From the NCBI RefSeq assembly GCF_954871325.1, contig NC_088777.1, positions 37,797,366 to 37,861,365 on the forward strand: a stretch of 64,000 nucleotides of DNA. Reading direction: 5' to 3'. The translations under genes and the position numbers were made by a program. The notes under the pieces are model-generated. The model was not told the DNA's origin. It saw only the letters and a list, made by a program, of their open reading frames with translations, and ran no database searches. The DNA is from Gordionus sp. m RMFG-2023 (taxonomy: Eukaryota > Nematomorpha > Gordioida > Chordodea > Parachordodidae). Shown piece after piece: positions 27,873-39,667 of the stretch; positions within the stretch are counted from its first letter, which is position 1; each line of letters starts with the position of its first letter.

Positions 27873-28803
27873 TACTGGGCCAAGAGTTATTACACTTTAA
27901 ATATACGTCATATGGCTAAAATCGTTAATAAATATCATTTATATTAGAATATATATTAATTTTTTTAAATTTTCAAAATAAAAAGAAAACTTAAAGTTTG
28001 GACATATATTTTTATTTGTTAGTAGAATGATCGTAAACTTAGTTTGTTCAGTTATGTGAAACTCTATTGAAAAAATAATAATTTCTATATAATAAATTCG
28101 GACCGGGGACAAATAATTTTTGAGTCTTGCATTTAGGGACAAATAAAAAAAATATTCGTTTGGGATCGGGTCGGATATATTTTTTAAAAAGGTTCCAGGC
28201 CGGGTTAGATAACTTAGGTCCTATACAGATCACCAGTAGATATTATGTCATATTTAAAACATAAGTTTGGCTATTTTATTTTAGAAAGAAAATAATTGAA
28301 TATTTATAACTTGGGAAATTAATATTATAATAAACATATTAATTAAATATCATGCATTAAATAATCAGATGAATTTGAATAAAATTTGACTTTTTTCATT
28401 TTTCCTTCCATCGGAATAAATGCAAGATTGTTTCCCTGGAATTGGCCTTTAAAAATCTATTTTCGAGATTGGATTCTTAAATATTCAACGTTGCTAACAA
28501 ATATATAATTAATATTCGGGGTATTAATGATCGCATGGTGTTAGTATATGATTTTCTTAAGGACGTTGCAGGCTTGCTCTAGCTGCTAACCTCTTAGTAA
28601 TTCCCCCTAAATTGTAGGGAGTTTTGCCATGTGAGTTGCAAAAAAATATAATGTATGTAGAGGTTTATAACTTTTTTTTATTTTATTCCATGTGGGATGA
28701 AGAGATTACTTAGCTCCATAGTTGTTACTTTATTACCTTTTACAAAATCTTATTATTTATTCCTTATAATGCTTCAAAATTAAGGCGTTTTGATAATGTA
28801 ATA

Positions 28804-29689
28804 GGGGAGATCGGGATAGTTTGTCCATAAAAAATTGAAGTACTATAAAAAATAGCTAAAGCAATTTTTCTAAAATGTTTTTACACGATTTTATTCTTTA
28901 CATATATCTCTACGGGAGAAATTGATATTTAGGAAAAAATCATTTAGTTTATAATTAATGCGAAATTTAAAAAAATGAAAATTGAAGTTTTATGAAAAAT
29001 ACCCGGGGTACCTATTTTCCTTTAACGTTACGTGTCATAGCACTTTTTTATTTTTAAATTTTTTTTATATAAAGGTGTTTATTTTAAGTAAATAAATAAA
29101 AATAAATTCTCAAATATGTTAAATTTATTAGGGTTCATCTATATCACACATATCACTCGGAAGTACTTGTTGTCACTTAAATCTGTCATATAATTACAAA
29201 AAATAAGTCAATCATCTTCATATTGTCATTAGTGGTCCTAGACAAACTAGTGACTTCTAATGTTTTTATAAATTTAGTTATAATCCCTGTTTAAAAATGG
29301 CTAATACGCACCCAGCAAAAACATGCCCCAGGTCTTCACAATTAATTAAAATTTAATTTTAAGATATTAAATTACCATAAATTGTGTCAATATTTTTATA
29401 TATGATAAAATATATATTTCTTTATCATATAGAATTAATATTAAGTCTTAACAACATTTATAAAAAAGTTATTAGTGTAAAATTTTAAAAAGTAACCTTT
29501 GGTATGTTAAAATTTAAATTTGCATTTAAAATTTTTCATGAGCAATTTTGTCCGAAACATTTTTGGACCTACTTAAGCACCTTATTAAAATACATATTTG
29601 GCTTAAATTTCAAAACTTAAATTTTATTAATTTTTAAATTATTCGAGAAGGAAATACCTACCCCGGGAACACACTATCCCCGTCTCCCC
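28804..29689 (-). mobile_element. pogo-family MITE (deletion derivative)
   Basis: Ends GGGGAGATCGGG and CCCGTCTCCCC with TA on both sides (28802-28803, 29690-29691). Its left end, through TTTGTCCATAAAAAATTG, matches the right end of the full pogo element at 30755-33879, and its last 400 bp or so match that element's left end in reverse orientation. The transposase region is missing, so it is an internal-deletion derivative. Confidence 0.88.
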
Positions 29690-31769
29690 TACTTGGTAAA
29701 TGTTAATCTGATTTTTTAGGATTTTAGTTTCAATGCTATATTGTCTACTTTTTAAAATATTTAAAGTGTAATAACTCTTGACCCAGTATTTATCCCAATC
29801 TAAGATGTTGTGCAAATATTAAGAATTATAATGTCTATCTGTAAAAAAAATTAAGAAAAAAAGACCAATTTTTACTTTATAGCCAATTCAAGTTTTCTAT
29901 TTCCGGTTATCGGTAATAGACTTATTTTTAATAAAATAAATTTTACATCATATTAAAGGACTATTCTAGAGTTATTTAATAAAATTTAAATTATGTTTTT
30001 AGCTCAATTACCTTTTGAGATATTTTAAATTAAATAAAGTGTATTTTAGAATTTCGCGTTTCTAAAGATGTCCGTATCTCATGAAGTAAGCTGGTTTGAA
30101 AGGTAAAATTTCACATGTTTATTAGTTAATGTATATACCAGCAACATGCAAAATTTTTAAAAAATTGAAAGGGGTCGCGTTGAGAATCCAGTTTTTTTTG
30201 GTTGATTTAATATGGATTACAAATACAACATAATTAGTTAAAGGTGAAAAAATATTTGCATTATTTTTTGTACAACTCTACCACGAATTAGAATATCTAC
30301 GGGGTCAAAATTTTTCTTTCAACCTATTTTTTTTAACCTTATTTTTTAAATTAAATTTTCCTCAGATTTTTATTGAGTAATTTATTTGATGTTATAACTT
30401 ATATAAAGAATACATGAGTTATAATAACATTAAAAATATTTAATGTTAATGAAAAATAAAATATTGTCTGATATATGGTCAATTAAAATTTAGTAGGACA
30501 AAATATTTACACAAAATCAAATTAATGTAGGCTTTTTATTAATTTATTTTATGAATTTTACTTATATTTTGGGATTCTCATTTATCAATATTTTATACAC
30601 AAATTTAATAATCTATCTTAGCGAAATATTAATTAATTTTGAATATTTTTGCAATTATTATAACTCTCATGTGTTTCTTCATATCCGCTGTCTAATAAAT
30701 TACTTATTCAAGAAAATTTTTAGTTAATTTTTTTTAACCTCTATTAGTATAGTAGGGGAGACCGGGGATAGTGTGTTCCCGGGGTAGGTATTTCCTTCTC
30801 AAATAATTTAAAAATTAATAAAGTTTAAGATTTGAAATTTAAGCCAAATATGTATTATAATAAGGTGCTTAAGTAGGTCCAAATTGTTTCGGACAAAATT
30901 GCTCATGAAAAATTTTAAATGCAAATTTAAGTTTCAACATACCCAAAGTAACTTTTTTAAATTTTACATTTTCACGAATAACTTTTTTTATACAAGTTGT
31001 TCAGACTTAATAAAAATTCTAAATGATAAAAAAATCTCCATTTTATCATATATAAAAATATTGACAATCATTATGTTAATTTAATATTCTAAATTTAATT
31101 TTTAAATGATCCTGTGGACCTGGGGAAGGTATTAGCGGGGTGCGTCTTTTCCTTTTACATACATACATTAAAATATTGGTTCTGATTTTGTAAAATGGTT
31201 CGAACATATATTAGAAAAACTAACAAAGAAAATAATGATAATCAAAAGGTAAGTATTCTTCAAATGCTGAAAGATAAGATACCTTTGACAGTTATAACCA
31301 TGAATACGAATTTAAGTTATGGGAGGTATATTTATATATTTAAATTAGTATATATTTAAGAAACTAAGCATTAAGAGGTATAATAAATTGTTCAAAAGGA
31401 ATGAAGATTTTCAAGAGTGATATCTTCACAGATCAGTATTTTCTCCTATTCAAGAAGCTAAATTAACAGATTATTTAATTAAAGGATCAAGATTATTTGC
31501 AGGATTATACCCTAAACAAGTATTTTAATCCTTTGTTATATCATATATCTCTGTAAAATGTAATTTTTTATAATCTTTAAATTTATGCCATGGTATTTCT
31601 TTAGTTAAATAATAATAAACTTGAGAAAAAATTTTTAAATTATTTACATTATATGTTAATGAAACATCTTTATTAATTTTAAAATACTTTAAAGTAAGAA
31701 TTTAACATATACATTAGAATGATATTTATTTAAGTGTGCATGATATATATGTAAATAAATTGATGCTGC

Positions 31770-32010
31770 CATTTATGTATAAAATGATGCTGCCATGTAT
31801 ATATATTAATTTTAAAATGATACTGCCATGTATATATATTAATTTTAAAATGATTTATTCATTGTAGCATTATATATATTATATCATGCATTAAATCATA
31901 TCTTACCTATATATTAAAGATTTAATTATGTAAGTATGATATATATTTAAAATAAAATGATGCTGCCATGTATATTAATTTTAAAATGATTTATTCATTG
32001 ATTTAGCATT
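31770..32010 (+). repeat. Imperfect tandem repeats in pogo intron
   Basis: AAAATGATGCTGCCATGTAT and variants recur four or so times between 31770 and 31975, linked by ATATTAATTTTAAAATGAT. This looks like slippage or local duplication within the element's noncoding part. Confidence 0.7.
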
Positions 32011-32265
32011 AAATAATATCATGCATAAAAACATATTTTGGTTCTTACCTATACATTAGAGGTTTAATTATGTATGAATTTTATTATATTAATTATAAAA
32101 TAAATTCAGAATAAAATTTAAGAATTAGGATTTTAATTAGATTGCCTTAATATATAAATAATTTTTTGTCTTATGTTTAAATTTAGGTTAGAGTTTTAGC
32201 TTATCTAATGGGCAAGAGGTATAATTTACAAGTACCAAAATCTTGGGAAATAACTAAATCAGCTG

Positions 32266-33177
32266 GTGAATGGAGCATTTATTAAAAGAAATCCAACTAT
32301 TTCTTTGAGAACACCAGAGGCTACAAGTATAGCCAGGGATACCAATTTCAATATGAAAATGGTTGATTTATTTTTTAATAATTATTTGACTGTCACAAGG
32401 GAAAATAACTTTCTACCATGTAATATATATAATATGGATGAAACTGGTAAATTAAAATATATATGATAGCAAATCTTTAATATTTTCATAGGATTAACAA
32501 CAGTTCAACGGCCTAATAAATTTATTGCAAGGAAAGGCGAAAAACAGGTTGGGGCAATTACTACATCAGAACGTGGTACACTTATGACCTTGGCAATTGC
32601 TGTCAATGCTCTAGGAAATTCTATTCCACCTATATTTATATATCCCAGGAAAAAATTTAATGATCATTATTTAAGAGATGGCCCTGTAGGATGCATTGGT
32701 GTGTCCAATGGTTCTGGATAGATGCTGGCTGAAGATTTTATATATTTTTTAAATCATTTTATAAAATACACTAAGCCTAGTCAAGATAAAAAAGTTTTGC
32801 TTATATTAGATAATCATAAATCTCACCAATCTATTTAAGTCATTGAGCTGTGCTCTGACAGTGGTATAGTTCTATTGACTCTCCCTCCCCATTGCATTCA
32901 CAAACTCCAACCATTGGATAGAAATGTTTTTGGACCTCTAAAAAAATATTACAACAGTGCCTTGGATGCTTGGATGAGAATGCATCCAGGGAAAAGTTTT
33001 ACTATATATGATATCCCTGGAGTAGTAAAGGATGTCCTTCCAAAAGCCACCTCAGCTTCAAATATCCAAAAGGGTTTTGAATCCTCAGGTATATGGCCCC
33101 TAAATCCTTTAATTTTTAATGACAAAAATTCTAATCCTTTATATTATAATATAATAACGATCCTAATGAGAATTTAA
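32266..33177 (+). pseudogene. pogo transposase catalytic (DDE_1) region
   Basis: The first catalytic aspartate is in YNMDETG; a 45-nt GT-AG intron (about 32446-32490) follows, and the frame resumes as LTTVQRPNKFIARKGEK. The second aspartate is in LLILDNHKSH, and the conserved LPPHCIHKLQPLD and FGPLKKYYNSALD follow. Stops at about 32719 and 32836 interrupt it. Homologues are often annotated as Tigger/Jerky-type or DDE superfamily endonuclease proteins. Confidence 0.88.
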
Positions 33178-33414
33178 ATTTATCTGAAATTATTTCGCAA
33201 CCATCTGTCAGTGATAGTCCTGATCCATCATCTTCTCACGTGGAAAGATTTTTCTCCAGAAATTATTAGTCCCCATCCAACAATATTTAAAAAAACAACA
33301 CGTAATCAAATGACTTCAGCCATTTTAACCTCTTCACCTTACAAAAAAATAGCCAGATCTAGGGCTAATAATCTGGAAAAAAAAATCAAACCAATAATAA
33401 AAAAAGTTTAAATA

Positions 33415-33579
33415 TGAATGCTGGCAAAAAAGAATTCTGTTTAGAGTGCCACAAAAACTATCAAACTCACCACCATAATGAAGATTGGTTCCAATGCCGT
33501 AATTGTCATTTATGGGCACATGGATCATGTTGTGATTTTAATCCATTTTTTATATGTAATAAATGTGTTGTATGTTAAT
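33415..33579 (+). pseudogene. pogo transposase C-terminal cysteine/histidine-rich knuckle
   Basis: Reads FCLECHKNYQTHHHNEDWFQ then CRNCHLWAHGSCC and FICNKCVVC before a stop. The spacing of C, C, H, W, C, C, H, C, C resembles a PHD-like treble-clef finger that ends transposases of this family. Confidence 0.7.
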
Positions 33580-34526
33580 ATTATATGTTTGTTATGATTT
33601 TTGTATGAAAAAAATGAATAAAATGCTTAGAAAATGATAGTCTAAAACATGCCCCACAAAAGGATAATACGTCCCCCGTCTCTTTTTCATGACTCAAAAA
33701 TTTTCATTTTTTTAAATTTAAATTTAAAAAAATATTATATATTTTTTTATTAGATATTAATTTCTACTGTAGATAATTATATAAAGAATAAAATAACATT
33801 AAAATTATTTTGATAAATTATTTCTCCTCCTTTTCACAGGCTCTCAATTTTTTATGGACAATATAACCCCGGTCTCCCCTAGTATATGTTTATAATATAA
33901 ATATGTTCAATAAATTTACTTAGTAAGATATATAACCAATTAGATATATTTATAATAACCACTTTTCTAATGCTTTTTCTTCTCTACTTCAATTTAAAAA
34001 TATTTTCGAATACCTTACCCCTCATTAAGCCTTTTTGAGTTTTTATATTATATATATACATCTCTTTAAATCCTTCAATCACTTTTAAAGTTCCTGATTT
34101 TTCCCAATCACAATCACATTTCCTGATTAAGATCTATTAGCATTTTAATTACCTATCATCTAACGGCAATATAACTCCATCATTGATAATATATTTCTTT
34201 ATTTCCATATCTAAAATATATTTTATTTATAGTAAAAAATAAAAATAAATGCAGCCTATACTCACACAAGATAAGATATTTAAATTTTTCTTTAACTCGG
34301 TTCACAAAATTTAAATAAATAAATTATAGACTTTACATTAAAATAAAAAAATAGAAGGATTATTATTTTGTAATGATATTTCATTTTTTAGGTTAAAAGT
34401 ACAAATACTAAATACTTTATAAATTATTTAAAATAATACAAGTATATTCACTATAATGTGCCAAACCATGAATTTTAGATATGCTTTTATATTTTCTTTA
34501 GATTTTAATTCTAAGATGATATATTA

Positions 34527-34780
34527 TCAGAGACCTGCAGGCCCGGCCCTAAGCCCAGCCGGGGTACCCAAACCGGACCGTATTTTAATTTTAATTTACC
34601 TTGGGCCTGAAAAATTTTTGGGCCGTATATTTTAAAACCAAATATTTGAAATCGCCATTTTTAGCTGTAAAAATCAAAAATAAATAAAATATATTTTAAA
34701 AAAATCCGGGCCGGGCCAGAAAATATTTTTAAAAAAAATTGGGGCCGTACAAATGGTATTTCTGCAGGTCTCTGATATAT
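34527..34780. mobile_element. hAT-like MITE with CAGAGACCTGCAGGCCC ends
   Basis: CAGAGACCTGCAGG at left and TTTCTGCAGGTCTCTG at right are inverted. The inside alternates GC-rich (GGCCCGG, CCGGGCCGGGCC) with AT-rich strings and has no open frame. Similar copies, more decayed, occur near 1094, 40121 and 61541. The AT-rich flanks (TATATTAT/ATATATAT) prevent a sure target duplication. Confidence 0.65.
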
Positions 34781-35388
34781 ATTATATAGTTATCTTTTAA
34801 TAATTACGAATCCCTAGTTTTATATTTTTGTTTTAATAATGGTTATTATAGTGCTAAGAGAATAAATTCAGACTTTTATTTAAGGGATTTGTCCTTAAAA
34901 TTACATTCAGTCGCGATCTATCAATTGCGATAAAATTTGTGCAATATAAATATTGCAATAATTTGGATAATATAATTATGGTTACAAATATAGAATCATA
35001 ATAAAAAAGATTAGTCAATTTTTATATTTTCTTCGCAAAGTTTGGCATTTAGTATGATAAAGGTTTGGTTTAGATAAATATGATAAATGAGAGATCTTAA
35101 TGAAGAGCTATAAATTGGGAAAAAATTAAGTTAGAGGCAGAGTTTGAAACCAGGCACTTAGACACCCCCCCCCCTTCCCCGTCTAATTTTAAAAATCTTT
35201 TCTCTACCCCTTATCCCATACCTCATGAGAAAAGTAAATCCACTTCAAAGTTAGTAAAAAAAAATATTATCCCCATATATCTTATCCATACTCTTCTTTA
35301 TTCCACAAATCTCCTTTAATCTCAACGATAGTCATGGTAAAAGTGCCTGGTAACTATCTAAAAAAAAATTTTCAGGAATTGGAATTAG

Positions 35389-35605
35389 TCTGCCTTTCCT
35401 CTTTATCAAGCGAGTTTGGAACCAAAACAAATCCAAAACCTGGAGGGAACCATTTTAATAAATATATATTTAGAACCAGAACCATTTTTTCAATCTCCAA
35501 ATTTAATATGGGCAGAAAGTCTTGGACCGGAAATTTTATTTGGAATTACAAAGTTCCGAATCAACAAAATTTCTCAAATGGTAGTTTATCTTATAGTGAA
35601 AACGC
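35389..35605 (+). CDS. Possible first visible exon of the TSP1 gene
   Basis: Open from an AG at 35387-35388 to a strong donor (CGC/GTAAGA). Its phase-1 end joins to the 35693 exon without a stop, giving VYLIVKTRLSEFLKHF across the junction. Predicted strands and few cysteines suggest a beta domain. Family not recognised, so the exon call rests on splice signals and frame. Confidence 0.5.
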
Positions 35606-38600
35606 GTAAGAATATTTTTTTATAAATAGGTTTTAATTTTCTAAAAAAGTTTATTTATATATTCATATACTACATTCTCCCCAAAATATAAGGGTTATCC
35701 GAATTCTTAAAACACTTTACTCAGAGTGAAAAATGGGTCAAAATCGAAGAATGTGTCAACGGAAAAACCAAGTTAGAAAAACAATGCTTTTTAAACAACA
35801 TCAAAGTAACGTGTAAAGAGCAAGGCGTTAAATACGAAGAATGCAAAAAGTGTCAAGGTTTTAAAATTAAATAATATTTCAAAATTTTTACTAGTAATAT
35901 TAAAACTTTTATAAATTCAATATTATATTATAAATATAATTGTAAACAAATACACTCTTAAAATTAGTTGTCCAAAGGTATTTTAAAATGTAACTTTTTC
36001 TAAACTGCAGGTGCACCGTGCAATTATGGTTTTAACTTATACTAGAACAAAGTTCAACTAATTTATTTCCTATTTTATTAAATATATTAATACAGAGATG
36101 CACCGATATTCCTTTTTAAGGAGAACTGATATAACCGATACTGGACACTAATACTTGAATATTTTTTATTGCCTTCTCCAAAAAATTTTGATTTTCAGAT
36201 AAACATTTTATAGTAATTTAGAATAAATAGTGTTGTTTAACGGCTCGTTTTGAGCTGATTTTTAAAGCGCTAACTTAATATTTTATCCAGAAAGAAATAA
36301 TGCAAGACTGAAGATTTTTCTCATATATGGCATAGTTGTTTTTAAAAATCGGTACAAATCAAGCCGCTTAACAACACTTAATAAAAATAAGTATTGCCTA
36401 ATTTCTAAAAAATTAAAACCTTATAATCATTTGATAATTTCATCGATATTATTGATATTTACATTTTGAAGATTATTTAATAGTGAGTTGTCGCGGTATT
36501 GACAATTAATGGTACCCGCTTGTAATCTTGGATATATATATAAATATTTAAATCAAATATGAATATTTTTATGAGATTTTGAAATTATTAACTATTTGAA
36601 TTTATTATTAACCGGGTTTGGTCTAAGACCTATGTTTAGTTATTATATAAGTTATTAATGATGGTTTAAAACAACGAGCATTTATAGATACTAAATTTTC
36701 TTTAAATTATCTCAAATAATTTATTTATTTTAATATCAATACTACTGTTCCTATAGGATGCATGGTTAGCTATGCAAAACTGATTTTCTAAATAATTGCA
36801 GTTCTCAAAATAAAATTTATATAAAAATATTAAACATCTTCTTTTTTTTTTAGTACACTCGACTTGAATTGTATTTTAATATATAATTTTTTAAAAATAA
36901 GTTATAAATTTAGCATGGAGTGCCTGCAAGCCTGATTGCGGTTTAGGTATCAAGGAAAGAACAAATTTTTGTTTAAAATTAGCCGACTGTCAATGTCCAT
37001 CTGAGTCAACCGAAAAATCCATTTGTTTTAACAACGAGTGCACAACTAAAGTGGTAACAATGAAGACTGATATAAGTAATTGATAGATATTAAGGATATA
37101 TATATATATTTATTATATATTACCCAAGATTTAAAATATTCATCCATCCATAATTAAAGAGTGTGGAATACTGTTCTAGCAAAAGAGGTTTTTAAAAATT
37201 AAAGAACGCGAGCCATAAATAGTTTAAGTTTTAAAAAAAATTAAAACTCCATATTTGCTAAACTCCTACATTATACTTTCTTTTATTTATATGATATTGA
37301 AATTTATTAATTTTTTGAAAAAAAATAACTAAAAATGTAACGTTTACTCCTGATGGATTACTACATTTATTTTATTTTAAAAATTCTTTATAAGATATAA
37401 TATTTTCCTTAGCTTATTTATAACTAAAAAAGTAATACTATATATTATTATATCTCACTTTGTAAATTTATTTTAGATGGTTTGGATATACTTAAAGGTA
37501 CATTATAATAATATATACAATTCGCCTAGCGGCATTTTATCATGCGACCTGCGACACTTTATCACGCGATATAATTTAACTATTTTATTTTTTTCACCCT
37601 GAATTCATAAGTTTTATTGTACTATAAAATTACTTTGTACAAATAAGAAATTTACAATTATACACAATTATTGGAAAAAATATATATATTAATAAATCAT
37701 ATTTATATAAAGTCATTAATTCTTGCTATCTTTTATTGATTGAGAAGTTCCCTTTTAGCGTTAACATTATAATTGCGAGGAAAATAGCCAAAGTCTATCC
37801 TATGCATAGGATGTTCAATTAGGGGGTTTCGGACATTGAGAGAATAAAGCTGAGATAGTTGTATTTTATTATGTTTATAGCTAATCTTTGGCGTAGGTAG
37901 AATCCCTCGTTGGAATCCTCGATCCTAGCAGTGATCCGTTTTTCCAGTTCTTTAAAGAACACCAGGACATGGGAGCCGAATCCATTCAATTATTCAAATT
38001 ATAACTGCGTCCTTTATCATTATATATATTTTTATTATTTTATATTATACAAATTTTGTAGCCACGTACAACACTATTGACTGGCCAGAAAAACAACTTT
38101 CACATAACCTCATCTAGCTCATAAACTATTATAGATAGAGCTTTGATTCAGATTTTATTTAACAATATTTAGGCTACACATTGATATAAAATTTGTTTAG
38201 CTAAACCCAAACTTGTTTTCAAAAAAAGCAACAACATGGCCATTTATAGCACATTTCCCCTATATATTTTTTTAATGTTTTGACTTAACAGAATAAAAAT
38301 AAATATATATTTTTTAAAAAAATTTAGAAAATAAGTTTTAAAAGAAATAAATTTAAAAATTGAAATTGAAACAAAAAAGTCAAAAAATCAGATATTATCA
38401 AAAACTCAACATTTCAAATAAATAAAATTCAGTGATTAAATAAATCATGATAAAGTGTAGCGTTATCAAATGACTAAGTGATAAAGTGTCGAGTGAAAGT
38501 GCCACCAAATCATACAATTAATTATAGTGATATTAATTAATGTATATTGTTATCTCTTATAAGATTTGCTTGTTCTTTATTACATTATTCCATGTTGTAT

Positions 38601-39174
38601 CAACTGATCCAAATTCGCTATTATTGGGTCAATTTTAATATATATTCCTTATTTTTACTGGATTTCTTGACCTAGTGTGCTAGGATTTGTTTGCCTAGTG
38701 ACACTTTGTGTCACCAAATCGATTTGTGTTTGTGAGATTTTCAGGATCAGTTGTAGGTAAACTTACTTTTTTACGAGATTGACTATTTTAAATATTTTAT
38801 TTTGGTATAGATGTTTAATAAATTACATGAGATTTATTGATTATATTATATATTGCAATAAAAGTTATCTATTTATCATAAGCTTTCGCATTGATTAATA
38901 GTCAAAATATGATTACCAATCCTGGTATAAGTGCTTTATTTCCAACCTCTGCTAATAGTATCGTGCCTTCGTGGGGTCAATGGAGCCCATGGGAAGCCTG
39001 TTCGAGCACTAATAACATATGTCAGGAGAATAGAATACGCTGCTGCACTATAGATGGAGTTAATTGCATAGATACTAATCCAAATTTTAGTAACGCTTAC
39101 AAATGCCCAGAAACTTTGACTAAAGAAATAAGATCTTGCCAAAATGCTATGTCTAAATTTACTTACTATATCAG
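35389..39174 (+). CDS. Thrombospondin type 1 repeat protein (partial gene)
   Basis: Four exons join in frame: 35389-35605, 35693-35857, 36914-37075 and 38883-39174; the three introns between them are all phase 1. The second exon reads EKWVKIEECVNGKTKLEKQC, the third AWSACKPDCGLGIKERTNFC, the fourth WGQWSPWEACSS followed by five further cysteines: these are TSP1 modules with the W..W and C..CG.G..R patterns. Such modules occur in secreted matrix proteins, and phase-1 exons are typical of shuffled extracellular modules. The first exon (with AESLGPEILFGITKFRI) has no domain I can name; its place just before TSP1 repeats could suit an ADAMTS-type spacer, but that is a guess. Further exons probably lie on both sides; a weak candidate is near 40681. 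Confidence 0.72.
36229..36378. mobile_element. MITE with AGTGTTGTTTAACGGCT ends
   Basis: Ends AGTGTTGTTTAACGGCT and AGCCGCTTAACAACACT are near-perfect inverted repeats 150 bp apart, in a TSP1-gene intron. The inner TTTATCCAGAA motif recurs in a longer related copy near 54445-54652, and similar ends bound 57797-57902. Confidence 0.75.
36914..37075 (+). CDS. TSP1 repeat exon
   Basis: Begins after TTTAG, completing an alanine with the last base of the preceding exon, and encodes AWSACKPDCGLGIKERTNFC, then ADCQCPSES and CFNNEC. The CGLGIKER block matches the CG.G...R core of TSP1 modules, with six cysteines placed as expected. Confidence 0.8.
37525..38507. mobile_element. Element with GCGGCATTTTATC / AAAGTGCCACC ends, carrying a protein relic
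   Basis: Subterminal ACACTTTATCAC (left) and GTGATAAAGTGT (right) plus GGCA/TGCC ends form imperfect inverted repeats. On -, about 37820-37985 reads FGSHVLVFFKELEKRITARI then RQRLAINIIKYN without a stop, which looks like a relic of a transposon-encoded protein I cannot assign. Lies in a TSP1-gene intron. Confidence 0.55.
38883..39174 (+). CDS. TSP1 repeat exon with asparagine/serine-rich lead
   Basis: Encodes a low-complexity lead (SQNMITNPGISALFP), then VPSWGQWSPWEACSS, IRCCTIDGVNC and EIRSCQN. The WGQWSPWEAC core is a classic TSP1 start with the WxxW motif used for C-mannosylation and glycan contacts. The donor at 39175 would leave phase 2; no certain next exon was found. Confidence 0.8.
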
Positions 39175-39667
39175 GTTTAGTATTTTTTTAACATTTAGAT
39201 TTTCATAAGGTAGAATAATTTTTTAATATTCCAGCCTTAAAGGGTGTTAGAACCGTGTAATTTACCTTTGCTTAGAATTTGGATAATGCCTTAAGAAAGC
39301 GCAAAAGAGAAGGGAAAGAGTGATTTTCTCTAATTAAGATGTTTAAATATACTATATTGTAATAATATAACTTTGACGTTAACAAACCCCATCAGAATTA
39401 TATAGAGCATAGAAATCGAACGTCTAGCCCTTCAGTGCTCTAGGAGGGATCATGGGGCACGAGACATATTAAATTCATATCATAAAAAAATGTAAATTAT
39501 TATATGGAATCTTTAGTAGCTACATTAAATTTATTTTTAATTTGGTTCAGTAGTTTTAATAAAGTATAATCGTCTTGTGAGTTACCTGGGCATATTAGAT
39601 CCCAATTTCTATATTGTAATTTATCATTTAAAATGATGATTATCTTAATGAAATTTGCATTTAAACA

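Larger units (their letters stand above)
26296..30262. repeat. Long inverted repeat (arms about 0.45 kb, with insertions)
   Basis: The left arm (26296-26708, resumed at 27873-27904) and the right arm (about 29757-30262) are reverse complements at roughly 80-85 percent by eye; for example TTACTTCATGAGATA at left and TATCTCATGAAGTAA at right. The outer ends fall near TTGATTTAATATGGA. A MULE-like element is inserted in the left arm and a pogo MITE in the loop. Without the insertions this would be an element of about 2 kb with long terminal inverted repeats; its superfamily is unknown. Confidence 0.8.
30755..33879 (+). mobile_element. pogo-superfamily DNA transposon, nearly complete
   Basis: Terminal repeats GGGGAGACCGGGG and CCCCGGTCTCCCC lie between TA target duplications (30753-30754, 33880-33881). 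Parts of the transposase are readable in order: MVRTYIRKTNK at 31195 (the Psq-type N-terminus), VFSPIQEAKLTDYL near 31440, LAYLMGKRYNLQ near 32190, SLRTPEATSIARD, NMDETG, then KGEKQVGAITTSERG, LILDNHKSH and PPHCIHKLQPLD, and a C-terminal cysteine-rich knuckle. Several exons are separated by small introns. One frameshift near 32260 and two in-frame stops (near 32720 and 32838) suggest it is inactive but young. Confidence 0.9.

Noticed and set aside
38936-39142. 68-codon frame on - over the TSP1 exon
   Set aside because: Antisense shadow of the WGQWSPWEAC exon.
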